Assembly (NCBI RefSeq): GCF_900129325.1 | Contig: NZ_FQUP01000006.1 | Location: 159,744 to 223,743 of the forward strand | Length of the DNA: 64,000 nt | Reading direction: 5' to 3' | Source: Kaistia soli DSM 19436 | GTDB lineage: Bacteria; Pseudomonadota; Alphaproteobacteria; Rhizobiales; Kaistiaceae | In this document: positions 22,778-31,312 of the stretch, piece after piece | Layout: the number at the start of each line of letters is the position of its first letter | Position numbering within the stretch: position 1 is the stretch's first letter | The notes under the pieces: generated by a model | Told to the model about the DNA's origin: nothing | The model's database searches: none | What the model saw: only the letters and a program-made list of their open reading frames with translations | Position numbers and translations under genes: made by a program

Positions 22778-24415
22778 TCAAGCGACTCGCGGCCGCGCTT
22801 CTTCAACGGGCGCGATTGTAGCCCTCGGCAGAGGCTTGGCGCCACGGATAAGGTCAGCCGCCTTTTCACCGATCATGATCGTCGGCGCGTTTGTGTTCGA
22901 CGAATTTACCTGCGGCATGATCGAGCTGTCGGCGACGCGCAGCCCCTCGATGCCGCGCACGCGCAGCTCGGGATCGACGACCGCGTCGGCATCAACGCCC
23001 ATCTTGCAGGTGCCGGCGGGATGATGATCCGTCTTCGCATGGCGGCAACCATAGTCGAAAAGGTCATGGTCGCTGACGACGCCATCGCCCGGCAGCCTCT
23101 CGGCGAGAATGAAGGGTTTCAGCGCCTTCTGGCTGAAGATCTCGCGGGCAAGCCGCAAGCCGCGCAGCGACATTTCGACGTCGTGCGGATCGGCCCAGTA
23201 GTTCGGATCGATCAGCGGCACTGCGGCCGGATCGGCCGAGGCAAGCCGAACCGTTCCGCGCGAGCGGGGACGCAGGAAGGCCGAATTCAGCGTCACGCCG
23301 GCATTCTTAAGCTTGGCGACCCCTGCCTCGATGCCCGAGCCGAGGCCGAGATGAAACTGGATGTCCGGCGAGCGCGCCTCGGGATCGGCATACCAGAAGC
23401 CACCCGTCTCGAAGAGCGAGGAGGCGACGGGACCCTTTTTGAACATCAGATATTCAAGGCCGGCAAAGGCCGAGCGATACCATTTCGCATAGGAATCATA
23501 GGTGTGGTCGCCGGTGCATTCGGCGATGACGAAGAGATCGAGATGGTCCTGCAGGTTGCCGCCGACGCCGGCAAGATCATGGACCACCGGCACGCCGACG
23601 GACTGGAGATGATCGGCCGGGCCGATGCCGGAGAGCATCAGCAGGCGCGGCGATCCGATGGCGCCGCTCGAAATGATCACTTCGCGATCGGCGCGGTGGA
23701 TGTGCGTCCCGCCATTGCCGGCCGCGACCTCGACACCGACCGCCCTACCCTGTTCCACCACGACCCGCAGCACCTGGACGCCGGTCTCGACGCTGAGATT
23801 GGGCCGTGTCGCCGCGGGCTTCAGATAGCCAGTCGCGGCTGAAGAGCGGCGGGCGTTCTTCTGCGACAGTTGATAGAAGCCGATGCCGGCCTGCCGGGCG
23901 CCATTGAAATCATGATTGTAGGGAATGCCCGCCTCCTGCGCCGCCCGCATGAAAGCATCGCAGATCGGCAAAGGCGCCACCGGCATCGAGACGCCGATCG
24001 GGCCACCATAGGCGTGAAATTCATCGCTGAAGCGCTGGTTGTCCTCGGCCCGGCGGAAATAGGGCAGCACATCCTCATAGGACCAGCCGCGGCAGCCAGC
24101 CTGCGCCCACTCGTCATAGTCAAGCCGATTGCCGCGGGTGTAGAGCTGGGCGTTGATGGTCGAGCCGCCGCCGATGACCTTGGCCTGTGTATAGCGCAGC
24201 ACGCGGTCCTGCATGTGCTTTTGCGGCACCGTCGACCAGCCCCACGAGCCGATGCCCTTGGTCATTTTCGCGAAGCCGGCCGGCCAGTGGTAGAGCAGAT
24301 TATTGTCCCGGCCGCCCGCTTCGAGCAGGAGCACCTTGACGGCGGCATCCTCCGAAAGCCGGGCCGCGATCGCGCAGCCGGCCGGACCGCCGCCGACAAT
24401 GATGTAATCCGCCAT
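22778..24415 (-). CDS. GMC-family FAD-dependent alcohol dehydrogenase/oxidase (choline dehydrogenase-like)
   Basis: This flavoenzyme of 545 residues oxidises a primary or secondary alcohol. The FAD motif is YIIVGGGPAGCAIAARLSED at 4-23. GMC signature 1 falls around YTQAKVIGGGSTINAQLYTRG and signature 2 around SSGAIGSPRLLMLSGIGP. The C-terminal catalytic region has HPAGTCKMG and NSSNTNAPTIMIGEKAADLI. Relatives include choline, long-chain alcohol and polyethylene-glycol dehydrogenases; the substrate cannot be chosen here. The ATG at 24415 has GGAGGAAG. A perfect LacI-type operator lies 36 bases upstream, so this gene and the Dabb gene form a separately controlled unit. Confidence 0.92.
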   Translation of the reverse strand: MADYIIVGGGPAGCAIAARLSEDAAVKVLLLEAGGRDNNLLYHWPAGFAKMTKGIGSWGWSTVPQKHMQDRVLRYTQAKVIGGGSTINAQLYTRGNRLDYDEWAQAGCRGWSYEDVLPYFRRAEDNQRFSDEFHAYGGPIGVSMPVAPLPICDAFMRAAQEAGIPYNHDFNGARQAGIGFYQLSQKNARRSSAATGYLKPAATRPNLSVETGVQVLRVVVEQGRAVGVEVAAGNGGTHIHRADREVIISSGAIGSPRLLMLSGIGPADHLQSVGVPVVHDLAGVGGNLQDHLDLFVIAECTGDHTYDSYAKWYRSAFAGLEYLMFKKGPVASSLFETGGFWYADPEARSPDIQFHLGLGSGIEAGVAKLKNAGVTLNSAFLRPRSRGTVRLASADPAAVPLIDPNYWADPHDVEMSLRGLRLAREIFSQKALKPFILAERLPGDGVVSDHDLFDYGCRHAKTDHHPAGTCKMGVDADAVVDPELRVRGIEGLRVADSSIMPQVNSSNTNAPTIMIGEKAADLIRGAKPLPRATIAPVEEARPRVA

Positions 24416-24450
24416 CGCTTCCTCCAGCCGTTCCATCGGCTTCCGAGCAC

Positions 24451-24466
24451 TTTGGAACGTTCCAAA
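24451..24466. promoter_or_regulatory. LacI-type operator upstream of the GMC-Dabb unit
   Basis: TTTGGAACGTTCCAAA is a perfect 16-base palindrome with the central CG typical of LacI-family operators. The same TGGAACGTTCCA core lies upstream of the cluster's LacI gene at 37270-37281. Confidence 0.8.
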
Positions 24467-24500
24467 CAATATGCCGCGACATGTAGGATCGCGGGTTGAA

Positions 24501-25280
24501 CTACAGTCTCGGTATTGCGAGGCCGCCATCGAGATTGACGACCGTTCCAGTCGCAAAGCCGAAGGCGCCGCTCGCCAGAGCCACCGCGGCGCGCCCGATA
24601 TCGGCGCCCTCGCCCCAGCGTCCGGCCGGTACGAGGCCGTCCGCGATCAGTCGGTCGTATTTTTCGCTGACCTTGACCGTCATATCGGTACGAATGATAC
24701 CCGGTCGAAGTTCGAAGACGCCGATATCGGTGTCGGCGAGGCGGAGCGCGAGGTTTTGGACGAACATCGCGAGACCGGCCTTCGAAACGCAGTAGTCCGT
24801 CCGTTCCGGCGAGGCGAGCGCCGCCGAAACCGACGATACCGTCAGGATCGCGCGGGGATGCAGACCCCGACGCGCCAGCATCCGCTTCACGGCAGCCTGC
24901 GTGAAGAACAGCGTGCCACGCAGATTGACCGCGAGGACGGTGTCAAAATTCTCCGGCAGCAGTTCGAGGAGATCACCCCGGACCACGGCGCCGATGCCGG
25001 CATTGTTGACCAGAATGTCGACTGGGCCGAGGGCCGCCTCGATCTCCGCGAGCGCTGTTTCATGCGCCGAAAGATCAGCAAGATCGAAGGCCACGAAGTG
25101 AGCACGCGCGCCCAGTGCCTCGATGCGGGCGATCGCTGCGTCCGCCGCATCGTCGCGGACGATGTCGGTCAGCGCCACATCATGGCCGGCGGCTGCGAAG
25201 GCTTCGGCGATTGCGAGGCCGATGCCGCGCCGGCCGCCGGTGACGAGCGTCACGGGACGTTTTCCGGCCTCGGCTGTCAT
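24501..25280 (-). CDS. SDR-family oxidoreductase (3-oxoacyl-ACP reductase-like)
   Basis: A 259-residue classical SDR: TGGRRGIG at 14-21, NNAG near 93, a catalytic Ser in VSSVSAAL, YCVSK as the YxxxK motif, and C-terminal NLDGGLAIPRL. It oxidises or reduces a small alcohol/ketone with NAD(P). Its start overlaps the stop of the upstream GMC gene by 4 bases, showing tight coupling with that flavoenzyme and the ABC importer. It is the last gene before the internal LacI operator. Confidence 0.9.
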   Translation of the reverse strand: MTAEAGKRPVTLVTGGRRGIGLAIAEAFAAAGHDVALTDIVRDDAADAAIARIEALGARAHFVAFDLADLSAHETALAEIEAALGPVDILVNNAGIGAVVRGDLLELLPENFDTVLAVNLRGTLFFTQAAVKRMLARRGLHPRAILTVSSVSAALASPERTDYCVSKAGLAMFVQNLALRLADTDIGVFELRPGIIRTDMTVKVSEKYDRLIADGLVPAGRWGEGADIGRAAVALASGAFGFATGTVVNLDGGLAIPRL

Positions 25281-26791
25281 GCGTCGAACCCGGTCGCGAT
25301 CATGTGGTCAGCGGTGCGGAGCGCCTGCGCCGCGATCGTCAGCGCCGGATTGACGGCGGCCGAGGTCGGCAGGAAGCCGGCGTCGACAACAAAGAGATTG
25401 CGGTGGTCATGGGCGCGGCAATGGATATCGAGCGCCGATGTCGCCGGATCGGTACCGAAACGGACCGTGCCGCACTGATGCGAGGGCGTGCGCCCATCGA
25501 AGTGATGCGTGAGCACCAGCGGGAAGCCGGCGGCATGAAAACGCTCTTTCATGACGCGGACGAGCTTCCAATGCGCCTCCATGTTGGATCGCTTCCACTG
25601 CATGATGACCCGCTCGCCATCGACGCGGATGCGGCTGTCGCGATCCGGCAGATCTTCGTTCATGGCGAGAAAATCGACGCTGTGGCGAGACAAGAGGCTC
25701 AGCGTCCATTCCGGCGCGAAACGGACATTGGCCTTGAGGATCGCACCGGAGACACGGCCGAGAAGCTGCATGTTGCCGAGCGGCTTGCCGCCCCTGCCGT
25801 CCGACAAATAGAAGTCGTTGAAGCCGAACGTCTTCTGGTGGATGGCATCATTGGTGAAACGCGGATCGACGGCGATCATCGCCGTCATGTTGTGGCTCAT
25901 GAAATAGCGCCCGACCACATCCGAGCCGTTGGCGAGCCCGTTTGGAAAGGCTTCGCTTTTCGAGGCGAGCAGCATGGCCGCCGATTTCACCGCGCCGGTC
26001 GAGAGCACGACGATCTTCGGCGACAGCGTCTTCGTTTCACCGTCCTGCACATAGACGACAGTGGTGATGCGGCCGTCAGGTCCGGCGACAAGCCGCGTGA
26101 CCTCAGCGCCAGTCTCGATCGTGATGTTGGGATCGGCGAGGGCCGTCGCGAGGCCGCAGGTCTCGGCGTCCATCTTGCCGGTGCGGGCATCCGGGAACGC
26201 ATCCCAGGGTGTCCGCGCCTTCTTCAGCCATTGATCGATGTCGACGCCGAGCGGCAGCGAAGCCGGATGCAGGCCGGCAGCCGCGAGCCGCCGCCGCACC
26301 GCCGCCAGCGCCGGTTCATCCGGGATGGCGCCGAAAGCATAGGGTTGCGAGTGATACGGCTCGGTGTCGTCGTCGCCGAGCTCGCCGCGCACGCGGTAGA
26401 GCTGTTCGGCGCGGCTGTAATAGGGCTCCATTTCGGCATAGGAGATCGGCCAGGCCGGCGACACGCCGCCATCATGCTCCATGGCTTCGAAATCCTCGGC
26501 GCGGTAGCGGATCAGCACCGCGCCATAAAATTTCGAATTGCCGCCGACGTAGTAATAATTGCCTGGATTGAACGGGGCGTCGTTGGCCTCGGCGTCGTAC
26601 CACTGCTCCTTGGGCCGAAAATAGCCGCGCTGAAAAATGGCGCGTGCGTCGCGGTTCTCGGGCCGATCGGCGAGCTGACGCCCCTTTTCCAGGATGAGGA
26701 CGCGCGCACCCGAGCCGGCGAGACCGGCGGCCAGCGTCGCGCCGCCCATGCCCGAGCCGATGATGACGATGTCGGGGGTCATGACGATCAT
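25277..26791 (-). CDS. GMC-family FAD-dependent oxidoreductase (second paralogue)
   Basis: A flavin alcohol oxidoreductase of about 504 residues with FAD motif IVIIGSGMGGATLAAGLAGSG, VGGNSKFYGAVLIRYRAEDF and VVLSTGAVKSAAMLLASKS. The C-terminal active-site region is TPSHQCGTVRFG then NPALTIAAQALRTAD. It belongs to a branch clearly different from the other GMC protein in this cluster, nearer sugar/polyol-type GMC enzymes. The ATG at 26791 overlaps the ATPase stop (ATGA); an ATG at 26782 is an alternative. The neighbours imply that it oxidises the compound imported by the ABC system. Confidence 0.88.
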   Translation of the reverse strand: MIVMTPDIVIIGSGMGGATLAAGLAGSGARVLILEKGRQLADRPENRDARAIFQRGYFRPKEQWYDAEANDAPFNPGNYYYVGGNSKFYGAVLIRYRAEDFEAMEHDGGVSPAWPISYAEMEPYYSRAEQLYRVRGELGDDDTEPYHSQPYAFGAIPDEPALAAVRRRLAAAGLHPASLPLGVDIDQWLKKARTPWDAFPDARTGKMDAETCGLATALADPNITIETGAEVTRLVAGPDGRITTVVYVQDGETKTLSPKIVVLSTGAVKSAAMLLASKSEAFPNGLANGSDVVGRYFMSHNMTAMIAVDPRFTNDAIHQKTFGFNDFYLSDGRGGKPLGNMQLLGRVSGAILKANVRFAPEWTLSLLSRHSVDFLAMNEDLPDRDSRIRVDGERVIMQWKRSNMEAHWKLVRVMKERFHAAGFPLVLTHHFDGRTPSHQCGTVRFGTDPATSALDIHCRAHDHRNLFVVDAGFLPTSAAVNPALTIAAQALRTADHMIATGFDA

Positions 26792-27903
26792 GCCACCCGA
26801 AGTTCGGTCTTGGGATCGAAGAACACGGCCTTGTCCATGTTGAAGGTGAAGGGCGCGCGCTGACCGCCCCTGACAGAAGCGTCCGAGCGCATGCGCGCGA
26901 TGACATGCTTGCCGCCGAGATGGGTGACGACGAACGTGTCGGAGCCAGCCGGCTCGACCACCTCGACGTGGCAATCGGCATCGACGAGCGTCTTGGCGTT
27001 GCGATCGGCACCATCGTGGTCGGTGATCGCCTCGGGACGGATGCCGAGCAGCACATCCTGGCCGAGAACCGTGCCGAGCTTTTCAGACGCGGCGCCGGGA
27101 TCGAGAATGAGATCCTCTTCATTCGCCCGGCTCAGCGCGACGACCGTCCTGCCATTCTCTGCGCGGATATTGGCCGGCACGAGGTTCATCGATGGCGAAC
27201 CCATGAAGTCGGCGACGAACATGTTGACCGGGTTGTTGTAGACCTCGGCCGGGCTTCCGAACTGCTGCAGCACGCCATCCTTCAACACGGCGATCTGGGT
27301 CGCCAGCGTCATGGCCTCGATCTGGTCATGCGTCACATAGACGATCGTGGTGCCCATGCGCTGGTGCAGCCGCTTGATCTCGGTGCGCATGTCGACCCGG
27401 AGCTTGGCGTCGAGATTGCTGAGCGGCTCGTCGAACAGGAACACCTGCGGATCGCGCACCAGCGCGCGTCCCATGGCGACGCGCTGGCGCTGGCCGCCCG
27501 AAAGCTGGCTCGGCTTGCGGTTCAGGAGATGACCCATCTGCAGCATGTCCGCGACCTTGGCCACCGCCGCGACTCGTTCCGCCTTCGGAACGCCGCGCAT
27601 TTCGAGCCCGAAGGCGATGTTCTCGGCGACCGTCATATTCGGGTAGAGCGCATAGGACTGGAACACCATCGCAATGTCGCGCTGCGAGGGATGCAGTTCG
27701 TTGACGCGGCGGCCGTTGATGCGCACCTCGCCCTCGGAGATCGTGTCGAGCCCGGCGATCATCGAGAGCAGCGTGGACTTGCCGCAGCCTGATGGCCCGA
27801 CCAGCACGAGGAAGCCACCCTCTTCCACCTCGAGCGTTATGCCCTTCAGAACCTCGGTGGCGCCGAAGCGCTTGACGAGACGGTCGATTTCCAGAAACGC
27901 CAT
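26788..27903 (-). CDS. Sugar ABC transporter ATP-binding protein (MalK/UgpC type)
   Basis: A 371-residue ATPase of the carbohydrate CUT1 class. It has Walker [10 protein letters not shown] at 36-44, Q-loop MVFQSYALYPNM, signature LSGGQRQR, Walker [17 protein letters not shown], switch THDQIEAM, and a C-terminal TOBE/OB domain (about 235-371). It lies 4 bases after the permease gene and overlaps the GMC gene downstream. It energises the permease pair encoded at 27908-29799. Confidence 0.93.
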   Translation of the reverse strand: MAFLEIDRLVKRFGATEVLKGITLEVEEGGFLVLVGPSGCGKSTLLSMIAGLDTISEGEVRINGRRVNELHPSQRDIAMVFQSYALYPNMTVAENIAFGLEMRGVPKAERVAAVAKVADMLQMGHLLNRKPSQLSGGQRQRVAMGRALVRDPQVFLFDEPLSNLDAKLRVDMRTEIKRLHQRMGTTIVYVTHDQIEAMTLATQIAVLKDGVLQQFGSPAEVYNNPVNMFVADFMGSPSMNLVPANIRAENGRTVVALSRANEEDLILDPGAASEKLGTVLGQDVLLGIRPEAITDHDGADRNAKTLVDADCHVEVVEPAGSDTFVVTHLGGKHVIARMRSDASVRGGQRAPFTFNMDKAVFFDPKTELRVA

Positions 27904-27907
27904 GGTT

Positions 27908-28843
27908 CTATCCCTTGACGGCGCCCGCCATGAGACCGCGCACGAAATAGCGGCCGGCGAGGACGTAGACGAGGAGCGTCGGCATCGCGGCGATCATCGC
28001 GGCGGCCATGTTGACATTGTATTCGACGACGCCGGTCGACGTGTTGACGACATTGTTGAGCGCCACCGTCATCGGCATCACGTCGCCCGAGCCGGCATAG
28101 GCCGAGGCGAACAGGAAGTCGTTCCAGATATTGGTGAACTGGTAGATCACCGTCACCACGATGATCGGCAGTGAATTCGGCAGCAGCACGCGGCGAAAAA
28201 TCTGAAAGAAGCTGGCGCCGTCGACCATGGCGGCCTTCACCAGTTCGGTGGGGAACGCCTCGTAATAGTTGCGGAAGAACAGCGTCGTGAAGCCGAGACC
28301 ATAGACGACATGCACGAAGACGAGGTTCACCGTCGGGTTGCCGAACCCGAACGCGAACCCGGTCGCGTTGGTGAGCGCCTTGCCGATCTGGCCGAACTCA
28401 CCCAGCACAGTGGCCATCGGCAACAGCACGGCCTGGAACGGAATGAAGCAGGCGAACAGCATCAGTCCGAAGACGAGCTTGTGACCTTTGAAGCGCCACT
28501 TGGTAAGCACATAGCCGTTGAGGGCGCCGAGAATGGTCGAGATCGCGACGGCCGGCACGACCATCTTGATCGAATTCCAGAAATAGCCGTGGATGCCCTC
28601 GCAGGTCAGCCCGACACAGGCCTCGCCCCAGGCCCTGATCCAGGGATCGATCGTCGGCGCCTTCGGCAGCGCCAGCATGTTGCCTTGCTGGATCTCCGGC
28701 ATCGTCTTCAGCGATGTCACCAGCATCACGAAGAACGGGATTAGGTAGATCAGCGCGAAGAAGATCAGCAACCCGTAGATGACGATGCGCGGGACGATGG
28801 ACGACCCCGGCGTCCGGCGCGACGCGGCGAGAGCGGCGCTCAT
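27908..28843 (-). CDS. Sugar ABC transporter permease (CUT1, second permease)
   Basis: An inner-membrane permease of 311 residues with six predicted helices and the EAA loop ELVKAAMVDGASFFQIFRRVLLP. N-terminal VIYGLLIFFALIYLIPFFVML is TM1. The C-terminal GLMAGAVKG tail resembles GtsC/AglG-type sugar permeases (glucose, trehalose or alpha-glucoside systems). Its start overlaps the stop of the other permease by 4 bases, so the pair is translationally coupled. Confidence 0.92.
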   Translation of the reverse strand: MSAALAASRRTPGSSIVPRIVIYGLLIFFALIYLIPFFVMLVTSLKTMPEIQQGNMLALPKAPTIDPWIRAWGEACVGLTCEGIHGYFWNSIKMVVPAVAISTILGALNGYVLTKWRFKGHKLVFGLMLFACFIPFQAVLLPMATVLGEFGQIGKALTNATGFAFGFGNPTVNLVFVHVVYGLGFTTLFFRNYYEAFPTELVKAAMVDGASFFQIFRRVLLPNSLPIIVVTVIYQFTNIWNDFLFASAYAGSGDVMPMTVALNNVVNTSTGVVEYNVNMAAAMIAAMPTLLVYVLAGRYFVRGLMAGAVKG

Positions 28844-29799
28844 CGGGCCTTCTCCCTGAGCTCGGAATAGAGATAGGGGACGATGATCGCCGAGATGGTA
28901 GCGAGCATGATCACGGCGCTGGCCGAACCGACAGCCATCTCGTTGCGCTTGAAGGTGTACTCATACATGAAGTTGGACGGCAGCCAGGCCGAGCCACCCG
29001 GCCCGCCCGAGGTCAACGCGACCACGAGGTCGTAGGACTTGATCGCCATATGCGCGAGCACGATCAGCGCCGAGAGGAAGACCGGCCGGAGCAGCGGAAT
29101 GATGATCCTGCGATAAAGCTGGAAGGTCGAGGCGCCATCGATCTGCGAGGCCTTGACGATCTCACTGTCGATGCCGCGGAGGCCCGCGAGGAACATCGCC
29201 ATCACGAAGCCGGAGGCCTGCCAGACGCCGGCGATGACGACGGTATAGATCACGAAATCCTTGTTCTTGATCCAGTCGAAATGGAACGAGGTCCAGCCCC
29301 ATTGATGCAGCGTCTGCTCAAGACCGAGGCCGGGATCGAGGAACCACTTCCACGCGACGCCGGTCACGATGAAGGACAGCGCCATCGGATAGAGATAGAT
29401 CGGTCGCAGCAGGCCCTCTCCGCGGATCTTCTGGTCGAGCAGGATCGCGATCAGCAGGCCGAGGCCGAGGCAGATGGCGATATAGAGCACGCCGAAAATG
29501 CCCATATTGGTGATCGAGGTATACCAGGACGACGGCGGATCGCTCTCGAACGTCCAACGCCACAGCCGCTGATAGGCGCGGGCGTCAGTGAGGACATATT
29601 TCGGAAACGCCTTCGAGTTGGTGAAGGAGAGATAGATCGTCCAGAGGATGAAGCCGTAGACGAAGATGAGCGTGATCGCGAAGCTTGGCGCCAGCACCAG
29701 CTTCGGCAGCGCATCCTGCATCCGCGCGCGCATCGACCTGGACGGCTGAATGCCGGCTGCCGACGGCCTATCGGGGTGGGTTGCAGTTGTCAGCGCCAT
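28840..29799 (-). CDS. Sugar ABC transporter permease (CUT1, first permease)
   Basis: A 319-residue permease with six membrane spans. TM1 is PSFAITLIFVYGFILWTIYL and the EAA motif is EIVKASQIDGASTFQLYRRIIIPL. The ATG at 29799 (MALTTATHPDRPS) begins after the intergenic palindromic element; the longer frame to 29940 would translate that repeat and is rejected. A gap of 196 bases after the binding-protein gene holds the hairpin and the repeat, which probably set the high binding-protein to permease ratio. Confidence 0.9.
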   Translation of the reverse strand: MALTTATHPDRPSAAGIQPSRSMRARMQDALPKLVLAPSFAITLIFVYGFILWTIYLSFTNSKAFPKYVLTDARAYQRLWRWTFESDPPSSWYTSITNMGIFGVLYIAICLGLGLLIAILLDQKIRGEGLLRPIYLYPMALSFIVTGVAWKWFLDPGLGLEQTLHQWGWTSFHFDWIKNKDFVIYTVVIAGVWQASGFVMAMFLAGLRGIDSEIVKASQIDGASTFQLYRRIIIPLLRPVFLSALIVLAHMAIKSYDLVVALTSGGPGGSAWLPSNFMYEYTFKRNEMAVGSASAVIMLATISAIIVPYLYSELREKAR

Positions 29800-29841
29800 G
29801 GGCGGACTCCGGATCGACGATCGACGGATCCTTCGAACGCC

Positions 29842-29945
29842 TGTCATTGTCGGGCCTGACCCGGCACGCCTGCCTCGCTTGTCGCGTCGGGCGGGTGACT
29901 GCGTCGAAGGGATGTCTGGATTGCCGGGGCGAGCCGGCAATGACA
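29842..29945. repeat. REP-like palindromic element between binding-protein and permease genes
   Basis: Outer arms TGTCATTG (29842-29849) and CAATGACA (29938-29945) are perfect inverses. Inside are the hairpin TTGCCGG-N6-CCGGCAA (29921-29940) and CGGGCCTGACCCG at 29851-29863. The motif looks like the abundant intergenic palindromes of Rhizobiales in which TCATTGCCGGG meets its inverse. The rest of the gap holds only the hairpin at 29954-29980. Confidence 0.6.
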
Positions 29946-29953
29946 GAGCGCAT

Positions 29954-29980
29954 CTTCCCCGCCCAGAGCGAGCGGGGAAG
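29954..29980 (-). terminator. Hairpin after the sugar-binding-protein gene
   Basis: CTTCCCCGC (minus strand 29980-29972) pairs with GCGGGGAAG (29962-29954), with a 9-base loop, starting 15 bases after the binding-protein stop codon. There is no T-run. Probable mRNA stabiliser or partial terminator. Confidence 0.55.
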
Positions 29981-29995
29981 ACGTAGGATGCGCCG

Positions 29996-31252
29996 CTACT
30001 TGGCGTCGTCGATCGCCTTCACCAGTTCATCGACCGCCTGATCGGAGGACGTGATCTGGCCGTGGACGAATTTCGAGACGACGTCCTTGTAGGCATTGGC
30101 GACCGCCGGAGGCGCGCCATAGCCTTGGGCGAACGAGCCGAACAGCGTGCCGCCTTCATTGGCGGCCTTAAGGTCGGCGATGCCCTTCTTGCCGCAGGCG
30201 TCGAAGTCGGTATCCGGAACGTCGGTGCGCGCGGGAACAGAGCCCTTCACCACATTGAAGGCCGACTGGAAGCTCTTGGAGAGCGTCGCCTTGGCGAGCG
30301 CGATCTGGGCGGCCTTGCGATCATCCGGCACGTCGAACATGCCGAACATGTCGGAGTTGTAGATCACTGAGCCGTCCGTGCCCGGGAAGCGGTAGCAGAG
30401 GAAGTCTGTGCCGGGCACCTTCTTCGCCGCCACGAACTCGCCCTTGGCCCAATCGCCCATCACCTGGACCAGGGCATCGCCATTGATGACCATGGCGGTG
30501 GCAAGGTTCCAGTCGCGGCCCGAGAAGTTCGGATCGACATAGGTCTTGAGCTTGGCAAGATTGTCGAACGACTTCTTCATCGTGTCGGACTTCAGCGCGT
30601 CCTCGTCGAGGTCGTTGAAGGCCTTCTTGTAGAATTCGGGACCGCCGGTCGACAGGACGACGCTGTCGAACATCGTCGCTTCCTGCCAGTTCTGGCCGCC
30701 GAGCGCGAGCGGCGTGACGCCGGCCGCCTTGGCCTTGTCGAGCAGCGCGATGAAATCATCAAAGGTCTTCGGCTCGGTGCCGCCGATCTTGTCCATCACG
30801 GCCTTGTTGATCCAAAGCCAGTTCACCGAATGGACATTGACCGGCGCCGCGACCCATTTGCCGTCATAGACGGCAAACTTCTGCAGAGCGGCTGGAACGG
30901 CCTTGTCCCAACCTTCCGCGACGGCTGTCTCCGTCAAGTCGCCCATCTTGCCGGCCTCGGCGTAATCAAGAACCGTATAGCCGAGCATCTGCGAGGCAGT
31001 CGGCGGGTTGCCCGCCGCGACCATCGCCTTCAGCGCCGTCATGGCGGCGTCACCACCGCCGCCGGCCACCGGAACGTCCTTCCAGGTATAGCCTTCCGTG
31101 GCGAGATCCTGCTTGAGGACATTGAGAGCGGCAGCCTCGCCGCCCGAAGTCCACCAGTGCAGCATCTGCACTTCCTTGACGTCATCCGCATGCGCGGTGA
31201 GCGCCGTCGTCGCCAGCATGGCCGCAGCCATCATCAGCTTACGCATCATCAT
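29996..31252 (-). CDS. Sugar ABC transporter substrate-binding protein
   Basis: This 418-residue periplasmic protein has a Sec signal peptide ([22 protein letters not shown], cleavage after AHA at about 22). The mature part is family-1 solute-binding: [70 protein letters not shown] and the C-terminal [20 protein letters not shown]. It resembles glucose/mannose-type (GtsA-like) binding proteins more than maltose ones. That suggests a monosaccharide or similar polyol-type ligand, but the ligand is not determined by sequence. It is the first transport gene, 60 bases after the aldehyde dehydrogenase. Confidence 0.92.
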   Translation of the reverse strand: MMMRKLMMAAAMLATTALTAHADDVKEVQMLHWWTSGGEAAALNVLKQDLATEGYTWKDVPVAGGGGDAAMTALKAMVAAGNPPTASQMLGYTVLDYAEAGKMGDLTETAVAEGWDKAVPAALQKFAVYDGKWVAAPVNVHSVNWLWINKAVMDKIGGTEPKTFDDFIALLDKAKAAGVTPLALGGQNWQEATMFDSVVLSTGGPEFYKKAFNDLDEDALKSDTMKKSFDNLAKLKTYVDPNFSGRDWNLATAMVINGDALVQVMGDWAKGEFVAAKKVPGTDFLCYRFPGTDGSVIYNSDMFGMFDVPDDRKAAQIALAKATLSKSFQSAFNVVKGSVPARTDVPDTDFDACGKKGIADLKAANEGGTLFGSFAQGYGAPPAVANAYKDVVSKFVHGQITSSDQAVDELVKAIDDAK

Positions 31253-31312
31253 CTCCTCCCGAGTGACGCATCAACCTCGGCCGGGCTCCCTCCAGAGCCG
31301 GCCGTCTCCCCG

